Counted from the first letter of the stretch, positions 1-10,537 are shown. The stretch is 64,000 bases of DNA from Betaproteobacteria bacterium (GCA_016234655.1 JACRAU010000033.1:1-64000), one strand, 5' to 3'. Notes: generated from the sequence alone by a model not told the origin. Translations and numbers: made by a program.

Positions 1-227
1 ACTTGTGTCTTGAATGCCGGCGAGTGGTTCCGCCGCTTCCTTCTTGCCATGCTCTTGCTCCTTCAAAAGACCGCTTTCGCGGCCATCTGTAAAAGCAAGG
101 CTATCACTTATCCCCCTGTCCAATTTCTTGAGGCCGGCTCTCTCGATCAGAGAGTGGCGCCACGGTTCGATAGGCGCCGACCCTGTGAGGAAGAGACCGC
201 GAGTTACTTCGTGCTTGCCAGAAAACA

Positions 228-1676
228 ATGTCGCTAAAACACCAAGCGTTTTCAGCCATCCGGTGGACGACGACCGCGACCGTAGCCAAAACATTGCTAC
301 AAATCGGCCAGGTCGCAGTCTTGGCGAGGCTTCTCACCCCATCGGACTATGGTTTGATGGCCATTGTGAGCTTGGTATTAAGCTTCGCCTTGTTATTTGT
401 CGACTTAGGTTTAAGTAGCGCCTACTTGCAAAGGCAGCAGGTCTCGGATGAAGAGCGTTCCAGCCTATTTTGGCTGAATATCGCGTTGGCTGCGGTGGTC
501 ACCATTTTGGTGATGATTTTAAGCCCGGTGCTGGCTATCTTTTTTGGCGATATGCGGCTAGCGCAGCCACTGGTGTTGAGCTCATTGATCTTCCTAATCG
601 GTGCATTGGGGCAGCAGCCTAGAATTACCATGGAAAAGACGCTGAATTTCAGGCCGTTGGCGGTTCTGGAGATAGTGGTTGCCATATTCGGCTTTGTCGC
701 AGCAACCTTGGCGGCCTTGGCGGGCCTGGGGATCTATGCACTCGTGTTAGGTGGACTTGTGACTGCAGCTGCAAGCACCTTGCTGGCATGGGTTTATCTT
801 TCCGGCGGATGGCGACCCAAGATGTGCTTTAGCATTGCAAATATCCGACCTTTCATTGGGTTTGGCAGCGCTACAATGGTGAACGATGCCATCAATCAGA
901 TAAATATGGGGCTCGATTTGCTGCTGGGTGGTCGATATCTGATGGCATCTCAACTTGGCCTATACAGCATTCCACGCAACCTTGTTTTGCAGATTCAATT
1001 TGCGGTCAATCCCATTGTTACTAGGGTTGGCTTTCCCCTGATTGCACAAATTCAGAGCGATATTCCACGTGTCAAGTCCGTCTATTTGAAGACGTTGAAT
1101 ATGACGGCATCCACGAACGCGCCTTTGTATATTGGCTTGGCTTTTTTTTCGTCTGAAGTCGTACAAATACTTCTCGGGGAAAAATGGGCCGCAGCGGGGG
1201 ACTTAATGCGTATCCTGGCCATATGGGGATATGTGCGGTCGACGGCCAACCCAGTTGGTAGTCTGTTGATGGGAATGGGCCGCGCGAACTTGTCGATGGT
1301 TTGGAACGCGGCAATGTTTGTGATATTGCCGCCCTTGCTTTGGCTGGGTTCAAGCCATGGCCCGGAAGGCTTGGCTTGGGCACTCCTGCTATTTTCCGTA
1401 GTTATGTATATTCCGAACTGGTATTGGCTGGTGCGCCCGGTATGCCAAGCCGGTTTAATCGAATATGCGGCTGCCACAATGTGGCCGCTGCTGGTGGCGT
1501 TGTCGGCAGTGGCGCCCGCTTACCTCATTGCCGACGTGTTCGCGTCTTCGGGCTTGAGGCTGATGGTGGGTTGTGCGGTAGCGGCGCCACTCTATTTTCT
1601 ATTTAGCTATTTAGGCAATCGCGATTGGCTAAGCGCGATAATGGAATTGTTGGGCCGAAAAAAAAGGCTGGCCTGA
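228..1676 (+). CDS. Polysaccharide flippase (Wzx/MOP-type, lipopolysaccharide biosynthesis family)
   Basis: 482 aa, about 12 hydrophobic segments, N-term SLKHQAFSAIRWTTTATVAKTLLQIGQVAVLARLLTPSDYGL typical of Wzx/WzxC-like flippases. Confidence 0.85.
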   Translation: MSLKHQAFSAIRWTTTATVAKTLLQIGQVAVLARLLTPSDYGLMAIVSLVLSFALLFVDLGLSSAYLQRQQVSDEERSSLFWLNIALAAVVTILVMILSPVLAIFFGDMRLAQPLVLSSLIFLIGALGQQPRITMEKTLNFRPLAVLEIVVAIFGFVAATLAALAGLGIYALVLGGLVTAAASTLLAWVYLSGGWRPKMCFSIANIRPFIGFGSATMVNDAINQINMGLDLLLGGRYLMASQLGLYSIPRNLVLQIQFAVNPIVTRVGFPLIAQIQSDIPRVKSVYLKTLNMTASTNAPLYIGLAFFSSEVVQILLGEKWAAAGDLMRILAIWGYVRSTANPVGSLLMGMGRANLSMVWNAAMFVILPPLLWLGSSHGPEGLAWALLLFSVVMYIPNWYWLVRPVCQAGLIEYAAATMWPLLVALSAVAPAYLIADVFASSGLRLMVGCAVAAPLYFLFSYLGNRDWLSAIMELLGRKKRLA

Positions 1677-1678
1677 GT

Positions 1679-2587
1679 ATGCAGCGTCCTATCGAGATCA
1701 GCGTAGTCATCCCAGCAAAAAACCGTGCCGGCACCTTGCCGGAATGCCTCGAATCCGTTTTAGCCCAGACCTATCCCGCGAGCGAAATCATCGTCGTGGA
1801 CGACGGGTCAACAGACGATACACACATGATCGTGGAATCGTATGCCCCTCGGGGGGTCAGTTATGTACGCCTAACTGTCGGGAAAGGCGCCCAGGCGGCC
1901 CGTAACTTTGGCATTGGCATGGCTAAATGCGAGTGGATTGCATTCCAAGATTCGGATGATGTCTGGCTCCCTGACAAGCTGGCGTTACAGGTCAAAGCCT
2001 TGAAAGAGTATGGCTTCGATCCGCTTACGGTTGTTCATGGCAATGGGCTGAAATGTTTCACTGCCATGGGCAAGAAAATGCCTTTTTCAGTACCGCATAT
2101 GGCAGGGTGGTGCTACGAAAAGCTATTGCTGCAACCCGCGCCGATGTTCCAATCGATGCTCACATCGAAAACTGCGATTTTACAGGCGGTCGGACTCGAC
2201 AACGATTGCCCGTCCTATCAGGAGTGGGACACTTCAATACGCCTGTCGAGGCATTGCCAATTCATGCATATCGAGCAGCCGCTTTTCGAATGGCACTGGC
2301 ATGACGGCGATACCATCAGCAAAGACCTTCGCCGCGACGTATTGGGATTTAACTATGTAATGAATGCACATAGGTCAGAAATCATGGCGGTGCATGGCAT
2401 GAAGGCGTGGAGAAAGCTAAAGATTACGAATGTCGTACGTGCTCTACGCTGGGGCCTATGGGACGAAGCAATGGCCTTTATGAATGGCGAGCCTACTTGC
2501 CCGGCTTTTATTTTTGCGAGGGCGCTGGCTAAGACTCGCCGTTTCCCCGCAGGGACGGCCACGCTATTAAAGCTGCTTGCCGTTTGA
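1679..2587 (+). CDS. Family 2 glycosyltransferase
   Basis: ISVVIPAKNRAGTLPECLESVLAQTY...IIVVDDGSTDDT and QDSDDVW GT-A motifs; ATG at 1679 preferred over ORF start 1625. Confidence 0.85.
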   Translation: MQRPIEISVVIPAKNRAGTLPECLESVLAQTYPASEIIVVDDGSTDDTHMIVESYAPRGVSYVRLTVGKGAQAARNFGIGMAKCEWIAFQDSDDVWLPDKLALQVKALKEYGFDPLTVVHGNGLKCFTAMGKKMPFSVPHMAGWCYEKLLLQPAPMFQSMLTSKTAILQAVGLDNDCPSYQEWDTSIRLSRHCQFMHIEQPLFEWHWHDGDTISKDLRRDVLGFNYVMNAHRSEIMAVHGMKAWRKLKITNVVRALRWGLWDEAMAFMNGEPTCPAFIFARALAKTRRFPAGTATLLKLLAV

Positions 2588-2605
2588 TTTTTGGTGGAGA
2601 CATAC

Positions 2606-3043
2606 ATGGTCGACAGGATTACGCACAACAACAAGGAACTTGCACTGATCATACGATCCACCTTCCACAAGGACGGCATCGAGTTCTTCACGCCCGGCAG
2701 CTATTCCCAGCAGATCGGCTACATGAACCGGCCGGCTGGCTACGTGATCGCGCCGCATGTGCATAACCCGGTGGCGCGCGAGGTGCATTACACCAACGAG
2801 GTATTGTTCATTCGTTCCGGCCGGCTGCGGGTGGATTTCTATTCCGAGGATAGGCAATACCTGGAGAGCGCGATTCTCGGTGCTGGCGACGTGATTCTTC
2901 TGGCCCATGGCGGACACGGTTTCGAGATGCTGGAGCCGACCGAGATCATCGAAGTGAAGCAAGGGCCTTATGCCGGCGATCACGATAAAACCCGTTTCGA
3001 TAGCGCCATACCCGCCAAACTGAAATTGCACGATCAATCATGA
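2606..3043 (+). CDS. Cupin-domain protein in sugar-biosynthesis operon
   Basis: Cupin-like pattern PHVHNPVAREVHYTNEVLFIRSGRLRVDFY...GDVILLAHGGHGFE; ATGA overlap with next gene. Confidence 0.65.
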   Translation: MVDRITHNNKELALIIRSTFHKDGIEFFTPGSYSQQIGYMNRPAGYVIAPHVHNPVAREVHYTNEVLFIRSGRLRVDFYSEDRQYLESAILGAGDVILLAHGGHGFEMLEPTEIIEVKQGPYAGDHDKTRFDSAIPAKLKLHDQS

Positions 3044-4152
3044 TTCCGGTCAACGAACCGCTGCTCGACGGCAACGAAAAACAATACCTGCTCGAATGCA
3101 TCGAGACCGGCTGGATTTCGTCCGAAGGCCCCTTCGTCAAGCAGTTCGAGGAGCGGTTCGCCGAGCGAGTCGAGCGCCGGCATGGTATTGCCGTCAGCAA
3201 CGGCACGGCGGCGCTGGATGCCGCCATCGAGGCGCTGGGCATCGGGCCGGGCGACGAGGTGATCATGCCCGCCTTCACCATCATCTCCTGCATCGGTCAG
3301 ATCGTGCGGGCCGGGGCCAAGCCGGTGCTGGTGGACAGCGACCCCGTCACCTGGAACATGGATGTCAGCCAGATCGAGGCCAAGGTCACGCCGCGCACCA
3401 AGGCCGTCATGGCGGTGCATATCTATGGCCTGCCGGTCGACATGGACCCCGTGCTGGCCATTGCCCGCCGGCACGGCCTGAAGGTGCTGGAAGACGCGGC
3501 CCAGATGCACGGCCAGACCTACAAGGGCCGGCCTTGCGGCAGCCTGGGCGACGTCGGCACCTTCAGCTTCTACCCCAACAAGCACATCACCACGGGCGAG
3601 GGCGGCATGATCGTCGCCGACGACGACCGGCTCGCCGAGGTCTGCCGGAGCCTGCGCAACCTGTGCTTCCAGCCCGGCAAGCGTTTCGTGCACGAGCGCC
3701 TGGGCTGGAACCTGCGCATGACCAATATGCAGGCCGCCTTGGGCCTCGCCCAATTGGAACGGCTGGACGAATTCGTCGGCCGCAAGCGTGCCATGGGTGC
3801 GCGCTACAACACCTTGTTGAATGGCTTGGCGGGCGCACAACTACCGCTGCCGCGCACCGACTATGCCGAAAACATCTATTGGGTCTACGGCCTGGTGCTG
3901 GACGACGCCCTGGCGCTGGACGCCGAAGAGGCCATGCGGCGCCTGGCGGCGAAGGGCGTCGGCTGCCGCCCCTTCTTCTGGCCCATGCACGAGCAGCCCG
4001 TGTTGCAACAGATGGGCTTGTTTAAGGGCGAGCGCTATCCGGTAGCGGAGCGCCTGGCCCGGCGCGGTTTCTATTTGCCCAGTGGCCTGGCGTTGCAGCC
4101 CGCGCAACAAGACCAGGTCGCGGCGGCGCTGAAGGAAGTACTGCATGGCTGA
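3040..4152 (+). CDS. DegT/DnrJ/EryC1/StrS family PLP-dependent aminotransferase
   Basis: VSNGTAALDAAIEALGIGPGDEVIMPAFT, EDAAQMHG, FSFYPNKHITTGEGGM (PLP lysine) motifs. Confidence 0.92.
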   Translation: MIPVNEPLLDGNEKQYLLECIETGWISSEGPFVKQFEERFAERVERRHGIAVSNGTAALDAAIEALGIGPGDEVIMPAFTIISCIGQIVRAGAKPVLVDSDPVTWNMDVSQIEAKVTPRTKAVMAVHIYGLPVDMDPVLAIARRHGLKVLEDAAQMHGQTYKGRPCGSLGDVGTFSFYPNKHITTGEGGMIVADDDRLAEVCRSLRNLCFQPGKRFVHERLGWNLRMTNMQAALGLAQLERLDEFVGRKRAMGARYNTLLNGLAGAQLPLPRTDYAENIYWVYGLVLDDALALDAEEAMRRLAAKGVGCRPFFWPMHEQPVLQQMGLFKGERYPVAERLARRGFYLPSGLALQPAQQDQVAAALKEVLHG

Positions 4153-4912
4153 GTCAACTCAAGATAAGGCTGATGAGGGCATCTTCGATGCCTATGCCGC
4201 CTATTACGACCTGCTCTACCGGGACAAGGATTACGTCGGCGAGGCCGCCTACGTGCATGGCCTGATCCAGCGCCACAACCCGGCTGCGCGCGAGGTGCTC
4301 GAACTTGGCTGCGGTACGGGAGCGCATGCCACATGCCTTGCCGGCCATGGCTATCGGATCATCGGTGTCGACCGAAGCGAGGCCATGGTGCGGCGAGCCC
4401 GAGCCCGCGCCGCCGACATCGAGTTCACAACGGGCGACCTGCGTAACTTCCGGGCGGGCAAGACCTTCGACGTGGTCCTGGCCTTGTTCCACGTCATCAG
4501 CTACCAGACCGGCAATGCCGACCTTCAGGCGACGATGGCCACGGCGGCCGCGCATCTACGCCCCGGCGGGCTGTTCATCTTCGATTGCTGGTACGGCCCC
4601 GGCGTGTTGTCGGACCCGCCGGCGACACGGGTGCGGCGCCTGAGCGGCGACGGCATCGCCGTGACCCGTATCGCCGAACCCGAGCATCGCCCTAACGAGA
4701 ACCGGGTGGACGTGCATTACGAGGTGCTCGTGGAAGGCCGGCAGGGGCTGCAACGCATCAACGAGACACATGCCATACGCTATCTGTTCGCGCCGGAAGT
4801 CGATCTGCTGCTAGAGACGGCAGGCTTGCGGCGGCTCGCCCTGCTGAATTGGCTGGAGCACGAGCCGCCACGGCTTGCCAGCTGGAACGCCTGCTTCGTT
4901 GTCACTAAATGA
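4145..4912 (+). CDS. Class I SAM-dependent methyltransferase
   Basis: VLELGCGTGAHATCLAGHGYRIIGVDRSEAMV motif I; overlaps DegT gene. Confidence 0.88.
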   Translation: MAESTQDKADEGIFDAYAAYYDLLYRDKDYVGEAAYVHGLIQRHNPAAREVLELGCGTGAHATCLAGHGYRIIGVDRSEAMVRRARARAADIEFTTGDLRNFRAGKTFDVVLALFHVISYQTGNADLQATMATAAAHLRPGGLFIFDCWYGPGVLSDPPATRVRRLSGDGIAVTRIAEPEHRPNENRVDVHYEVLVEGRQGLQRINETHAIRYLFAPEVDLLLETAGLRRLALLNWLEHEPPRLASWNACFVVTK

Positions 4913-6087
4913 AGCGCATCGGCCTTTATCTAGGATTTCCCCCGGAGGGCGGAGGTGCCTTCCAGTATGCCCAGTCCGTGCTCGATGCCTTGGCAAATCT
5001 GCCCCCGTCCCACTATGAGATCGTAGTGGCCCACGCCCACCCAGCCTGGCCGACGAAGCTGGAAAAATATGGTAGCCGTCTCGCACACATCGAGTTGCAC
5101 GAGGGTGGGATGGAGTTTCTGATACGCACCGCACTGCGCTTCGGTCTACCGCTATCCCTCTGGAGGCGGGCGGGCCGGTACCTGCATCCCTTTACCCAGC
5201 GCCTCCTCGACGAGGCCTGTGACCTCTGGCTCTTCCCCGCCCAGGAAGTCTGGACCTACGCTGTACCGACAACCAACCTTGGGGTCATCCACGACCTGAT
5301 GCATCGCTACGAGGCCAGCTTTCCAGAGGTCTCATCCTTTGGCCTCTTCCGCCGGCGAGAGCGCCACTACCGGCATATCTGCGGCTATGCCCGAGCAGTT
5401 CTGGTGGATTCGGAAGTCGGCAAGCGACAGGTGATGGAGTCCTACGGCCAGAGCGCCGATCGCCTTCACGTCCTGCCTTTCGTGGCCCCGGCCTATATGC
5501 ATTCAGATGGTGTTCCGGCTGGATTCGAGCATCGTTATCGTCTCCCCGCGAGATTTATTTTCTATCCCGCCCAGTTTTGGGGGCACAAGAACCACATCCG
5601 CTTACTGCAGGCCATGGCAGCAGTACGCCCGGTCGTGCCTGATCTCCATCTAGTCCTCGCGGGATCGAAGAAGAATGCTTATCCCCGTGTCCTGGAGGAA
5701 ATCGAACGGCTGGACTTGGTGGAGCAGGTGCATGTGCTGGGCTATGTATCTGACGAGGACATGCCGGTGTTCTACCGGCGCGCGCTAGCCCTGATAATGC
5801 CAACCTTCTTCGGTCCCACCAATATCCCTCCCTTGGAGGCCATGGCCATTGGCTGCCCTATGGCCGTCTCCGGCATTTATGCCATGAGCGAACAGGTAGG
5901 TGACGCAGCACTGCTGTTTGATCCTCGCTCGGTAGACGAGATCGCCCAGGCTGTTCTCCGCCTCGCTACGGAGGAAGACCTCCGCCATCGGCTGGCCGAG
6001 GCTGGCCGGGAGAGGGCAGCCCGCTGGGGGCAGGCCCATTTCAACGAGCGCCTGCGAGGCATTCTCGATACGGTATTAGGGACATGA
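4909..6087 (+). CDS. Glycosyltransferase (GT4-like)
   Basis: FIFYPAQFWGHKNHIRLLQA...PTFFGPTNIPPLEAMAIGCPMAVS GT-B donor-site motifs. Confidence 0.87.
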   Translation: MKRIGLYLGFPPEGGGAFQYAQSVLDALANLPPSHYEIVVAHAHPAWPTKLEKYGSRLAHIELHEGGMEFLIRTALRFGLPLSLWRRAGRYLHPFTQRLLDEACDLWLFPAQEVWTYAVPTTNLGVIHDLMHRYEASFPEVSSFGLFRRRERHYRHICGYARAVLVDSEVGKRQVMESYGQSADRLHVLPFVAPAYMHSDGVPAGFEHRYRLPARFIFYPAQFWGHKNHIRLLQAMAAVRPVVPDLHLVLAGSKKNAYPRVLEEIERLDLVEQVHVLGYVSDEDMPVFYRRALALIMPTFFGPTNIPPLEAMAIGCPMAVSGIYAMSEQVGDAALLFDPRSVDEIAQAVLRLATEEDLRHRLAEAGRERAARWGQAHFNERLRGILDTVLGT

Positions 6088-7151
6088 GGCTACTCTGTCT
6101 TTGCAAGCGCCGCCCCCAGGGCCGGGATCTTTTTACCCAACCCTACGGCCGCTTCTATCATCTCCCGCGCCTGCTCGCGGAGCGCGGCCATGAGGTGCAC
6201 ATACTGCTCCTCGGCTATCGGAACGAACCCGCCACCTATCGGCAAGAGGGCAATCTGCATTGGCATGCGGTTTCCGCCTTGCACTGGGGGCCTTGGCCCT
6301 ATCTGGCCAAGGCCGGTCGGTTGGCGGCCGATGTCAAGCCGGACTGGGTGTTCGGCCTGTCCGATACTTGGTATGGCATCCTGGCCGAGCGGCTGGCTAG
6401 GCGGCATGGCGCGCGATCGCTCATCGATGCCTACGACAACTACGAGAGCTACATCCCTTGGCTCAAGCCGCTGCACGGCTTGTGGCGGCGCGCGCTGGCG
6501 CGGGCCGACGCGGTGACCGCAGTGGGGCCGCAGTTGGCGGCATGGATGAGTACCTGCGCCGGAGGCCGGCCGGTCGAGGTGATCCCGATGGCGGCGGACC
6601 CCATCTTTGCGCCGCTCGATAAAGCGGCTTGCCGGCAGCAGCTGGGCCTGCCGGCCGATGCAACTCTGGTTGGCTATGCCGGTGCCCTGCACCCCAGCCG
6701 CGACATGGAATTGTTGTTCCAAACGTATGCCCGGCTGCGCGCGGCCGATCTACGAATCGAGCTTGTCCTGTCCGGTCGCCTGGCCAAGGGCATCGCCTTG
6801 CCGGCTGGCACCCATTGGCTCGGCTATCGGCCCGCCGAAGAAGTGCCGTTGATTCTCAACAGCCTGGACTTGGTGTTCGTGCTCAACAAGCCCGGTGCCT
6901 TCGGCGATTACAGCTATCCGGCCAAGCTCTACGAGGCCCTAGCCTGCGGCGTGCCGGTGGTGGCGGCGGATGTGCCGGGGACGGCTTGGGTGCTGCGCGA
7001 TCGTCCCGAGTCGCTAGCCAGGGCGGGAGATGCGGAGGACATGGCTAGGAAGGCGGGGCAGATGCTGGCCTTGGGCAAAACCGTACGCCCCGTGGCTAGT
7101 GTCAGCTGGCAGGAATCAACCGACAAGTTGGAGGAAATTCTTCAACATTGA
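6084..7151 (+). CDS. Glycosyltransferase (GT4-like)
   Basis: GT-B fold motifs, YPAKLYEALACGVPVVAADVPGT; ATGA-type overlap with previous gene. Confidence 0.85.
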   Translation: MRLLCLCKRRPQGRDLFTQPYGRFYHLPRLLAERGHEVHILLLGYRNEPATYRQEGNLHWHAVSALHWGPWPYLAKAGRLAADVKPDWVFGLSDTWYGILAERLARRHGARSLIDAYDNYESYIPWLKPLHGLWRRALARADAVTAVGPQLAAWMSTCAGGRPVEVIPMAADPIFAPLDKAACRQQLGLPADATLVGYAGALHPSRDMELLFQTYARLRAADLRIELVLSGRLAKGIALPAGTHWLGYRPAEEVPLILNSLDLVFVLNKPGAFGDYSYPAKLYEALACGVPVVAADVPGTAWVLRDRPESLARAGDAEDMARKAGQMLALGKTVRPVASVSWQESTDKLEEILQH

Positions 7152-7229
7152 AAGCCGTGCTCATATTCGTGCCAAGCGAATAGATGGTACGGGCACACAT
7201 GGCGATCGCGCCGCTGCACGTTATTGCGT

Positions 7230-8300
7230 CTAACGCATATGGCGGGCCAGTGCATTTGTGAACCTAGGCCGATCTCTCTGGTCTAGATGCGATCCATCCG
7301 GGCACACGAAGCCGGCCAAATCAAGATGGTCTTCGAAATGAATGGTCATAGCGAAGGTAGATGTCACGATAGGGTCCCAAAACAATTTGCGTGGATATCG
7401 TTTGTCTTCGATCTTCTTGACCAAGCCACTCATGGGCATAACAACGAATATAACCCGGCCGCCACGCGTTTGAATGTTTCTGACGGCTGTTTCGAGTCTG
7501 GGCAGTGCTTCGAGAAAAGTCTTGTTGCTACTGGGTCTGGCCTGATCAATCCGGGCCGCAAGAAAGCTCTCGATTTGCTCCGGAGAGAATCCCGCAGGGA
7601 TCTTTATCTCTTCGCCGAGATTGCGCATTACCCGTGCCAAATAGAAGCTTGGCATGGGCACCATTTGATAATCGGCTGCCCGCGAGCGATCAGGATAGGT
7701 TACCAGGTACTGACGCACCGGGTTGGGATTCAGTAATCGATGATGCAGTGCATCCCAGGGGCGTGCGCCATCTGAAAAATTACGCAGGTTGTCACTTCGC
7801 AGCTGGCCGAGGCGGGCTTCGATCAACCCATAATTCAGTGGTCGTTGGTAGTTGCCTCGGTCGAAATTCTCCTGATATAGATGGCTGGCATCGCGGCGCG
7901 TGCCGCCAATATCGTCGAATTGAATACCGACCAGTACCGTGCCATTGATCTCGGGATCATTCGCCAGCCCCTCCAAGATAGGCACGAACGAGCTGCCATC
8001 TATGGCGAGCTGCACTGGCTCAAGGCCGGTTGCATCGCGCAGGACGGCAAGATCGAAATCCAGCTGCACGCGGGAGGCGCCGACCAGGATCAGGGCGCGC
8101 CGGCCCAACTCTCGTGCCCTCAGGCGTTCCTGCATCCAACGATCCGGGCCGTCCTGCACGGTGGCCTGATAGCCCTTGGCGGCAAGCACCCCTTCGGTCA
8201 GGAAAACATAGGCTGCCGCGATCGTCAGGCCGCCCAACAGCAGCAGCGCCCAAGGCAGGCACGGGATGCGCTGGCTAGAACTGGAAATAGATAAATGCAC
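7230..8300 (-). CDS. SGNH-like/AlgX-type acetylation partner protein
   Basis: N-terminal TM segment, GASRVQLDFD (block I-like) and CPDGSHLDQRD (block V D-x-x-H-like); adjacent to and overlapping the MBOAT gene. Confidence 0.55.
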   Translation of the reverse strand: MHLSISSSSQRIPCLPWALLLLGGLTIAAAYVFLTEGVLAAKGYQATVQDGPDRWMQERLRARELGRRALILVGASRVQLDFDLAVLRDATGLEPVQLAIDGSSFVPILEGLANDPEINGTVLVGIQFDDIGGTRRDASHLYQENFDRGNYQRPLNYGLIEARLGQLRSDNLRNFSDGARPWDALHHRLLNPNPVRQYLVTYPDRSRAADYQMVPMPSFYLARVMRNLGEEIKIPAGFSPEQIESFLAARIDQARPSSNKTFLEALPRLETAVRNIQTRGGRVIFVVMPMSGLVKKIEDKRYPRKLFWDPIVTSTFAMTIHFEDHLDLAGFVCPDGSHLDQRDRPRFTNALARHMR

Positions 8301-9681
8301 GTTGCTGTCCTCCGGAAACCAGGAACAGGGAAATCAAACTGCCCGACACCAAGGCCAGTTGCAAGGCCCGGTTTAGCGCGGGAAACCAATCCTCGAGATG
8401 GCGGTTGCGATTAACCCATTGCGTCCGCACGAGGAGATAAAGGCAAAGCAATAACAGCACCATGCCAATAAAATCGTCCGTAGCCTCTCTGTCGAAATCG
8501 ACCAATGCGCTCATCACACCCAGCATTGTAGGGATATCGGGTGAGCGAAAAGGTATCCAGGTCAGGGTGACGACAACGAAGGTCAGCATGCCGGCGGCCA
8601 AGGCGGGGAGACCCGTCTGCGGCAATTTGCCCTGAAACCAGCGGCGCTCGATGAGCAGGTATAGACCGTGCAGGCCGCCCCAGAGCACGAACAGCCAGGA
8701 AGCCCCATGCCATAAGCCGCCGATCAACATGGTGAGCATGAGGTTGATGCCGGTGCGCCGGGCGCCCAGGCGATTGCCGCCCAGGGGGATATACAAGTAA
8801 TCGCGCAGCCAGGTGGACAAGCTGATATGCCAGCGCCGCCAAAAATCCGAGAAGCCAATTGCCGCGAAGGGATGATGGAAGTTATCGGGCAGCTCAAAAC
8901 CAAAACACAAAGCGATGCCGATCGCGCAAAGCGAATAACCGGCAAAATCGCAGAAGATTTGGCCGGAGAAGGCCGCGACGCCCGCCCAGGCGTCTAGCCA
9001 CCCGGTATCCGCAGGAGCGGCATACAGGTCGTCGACCATGGGGGCGAATAGAAAATCGGCCAGCACCACCTTTTGGAACAGTCCGAAGATCAGCAGCAAG
9101 AGACCCCAGCCAAATTTGGCCATGGTGATCTGGCGGCGTTCCAGCAATTGGGGCAGGAAACTTGCGGCGCGGACGATCGGTCCGGCGACCAGCTGAGGGA
9201 AGAAGCTCACGAACAACGCGAAGTCGCTGAGCGAGGACGTGGCCCGTATCTGGCGCCGGTAGACATCGATCGTGTAAGACAAGGCCTGGAAGGTATAAAA
9301 AGAAATGCCTGCTGGCAGCACGATATCGAAGGCAGGCGGTTCATAGGCCACGCCGAAGCGCCCGGCCAGGTCGACGAAATTATTCAGTAGGAATCCGCCA
9401 TATTTGAAATAGCCCAACAGGCCCAGATTGCTGAGCAGACTCAAGCCAAGCAGCATCTTGCGCTGACGCGGGTCGTTCGCATCATCGAGGCGTCGCGCCA
9501 ACCACCAGTCGACGATGGTGGTGAAGGCAAGGAGTAGCACGAATGGTGGGTTCCATGCTGCATAGAACAAGTAGCTGGCGGCGAGCAATAAATACTTGCG
9601 CTGTTGCCAATCGCGCAGAAGCCCATGCAGGGCAAATACCGTCAGCAGGAACAAGACGAAGGTGAGGGTGTCGAAGGGCAT
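8275..9681 (-). CDS. MBOAT family O-acyltransferase (AlgI-like)
   Basis: LPAGISFYTFQALSYTIDVYR, FPQLVAGPIVRA, WHISLSTWLRDYLYIPLGGNR, LIGGLWHGASW motifs. Confidence 0.93.
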   Translation of the reverse strand: MPFDTLTFVLFLLTVFALHGLLRDWQQRKYLLLAASYLFYAAWNPPFVLLLAFTTIVDWWLARRLDDANDPRQRKMLLGLSLLSNLGLLGYFKYGGFLLNNFVDLAGRFGVAYEPPAFDIVLPAGISFYTFQALSYTIDVYRRQIRATSSLSDFALFVSFFPQLVAGPIVRAASFLPQLLERRQITMAKFGWGLLLLIFGLFQKVVLADFLFAPMVDDLYAAPADTGWLDAWAGVAAFSGQIFCDFAGYSLCAIGIALCFGFELPDNFHHPFAAIGFSDFWRRWHISLSTWLRDYLYIPLGGNRLGARRTGINLMLTMLIGGLWHGASWLFVLWGGLHGLYLLIERRWFQGKLPQTGLPALAAGMLTFVVVTLTWIPFRSPDIPTMLGVMSALVDFDREATDDFIGMVLLLLCLYLLVRTQWVNRNRHLEDWFPALNRALQLALVSGSLISLFLVSGGQQRAFIYFQF

Positions 9682-9778
9682 TTTGAAACCCACTTCTCAT
9701 GTGTTTGCGTTTGGCGAACCATTTAGTTCCCGGTGGCGGATGTGAAGGTTACCCTGCCATTTAGTCTCGGCATCAAAA

Positions 9779-10537
9779 TCAAGCAACCCGTTCGAGCCGG
9801 TAAACCAAGGTTGGGTTGATCACGGCCAGGCGGTCGAGGAACCAATCCGGCAACGTGGCTACCAGTGTAGCCAGGGCGCCTTTCCCACCTTCAATGGCCA
9901 GAATTTCACGTAGCGCATGAGTGCCCATATATTCGAATTGGAGCCCGCTTTCGCGTAGCAGCCTTTCCACCGAAGATAGCGTCAACGGGCTGCAATCGTA
10001 GCGTGTTCCTCGCCTCATCAAGCGCAAGTAAGGGGTGCGCCAGCATTTGGGCAGCCAACTCAGGAAGGCCAGTCGGTAATGCGGCTCGATCAACATCCAG
10101 CGGTTTGGCACAGCCAAGTAGCCTATGCCGCCAGGCTTCAGTACCCGGCGTAATTCGCTCAGGTGCCGCCGCTGGTCATTTTCCTCGCCGACATGTTCGA
10201 TGACATGGTTGCTCAGCACCACATCGAAGCTTGCTTCGTCGAACGGCAGACGGGTGTCGGCAACTTGCACGAAACGGTAACCCTCTCTGATTTGGCGCTG
10301 ATCGATGACATCCACCGCAGTGACATCACAGTTCAAGGAGTGGTGGGTGGCGAAGTAATGTGCAATACCGCCCGAGCCTGTGCCGATTTCAAGCAGGCGT
10401 AGCGGCTGATGGCGGGTGGATAGCCCCAGCAGCCGCTCGATCTTCAACGCCTTGCCAAAACGGGACGGCAAGTCGAGCACGGCGTGCGGTTGCAAATGCT
10501 CATCAGTCGCCGATTCCATGTCTTCCCGAGCCCCCAT
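9779..10537 (-). CDS. SAM-dependent methyltransferase
   Basis: LLEIGTGSGGIAHYFA, FDVVLSNHVIEHV, LKPGGIGYLAVPN motifs. Confidence 0.85.
   Translation of the reverse strand: MGAREDMESATDEHLQPHAVLDLPSRFGKALKIERLLGLSTRHQPLRLLEIGTGSGGIAHYFATHHSLNCDVTAVDVIDQRQIREGYRFVQVADTRLPFDEASFDVVLSNHVIEHVGEENDQRRHLSELRRVLKPGGIGYLAVPNRWMLIEPHYRLAFLSWLPKCWRTPYLRLMRRGTRYDCSPLTLSSVERLLRESGLQFEYMGTHALREILAIEGGKGALATLVATLPDWFLDRLAVINPTLVYRLERVA

Noticed and set aside
1-227. Short ORFs at the left window edge (10-237, 14-418)
   Set aside because: No recognisable motifs, overlapping the flippase start in another frame; cannot support a gene.
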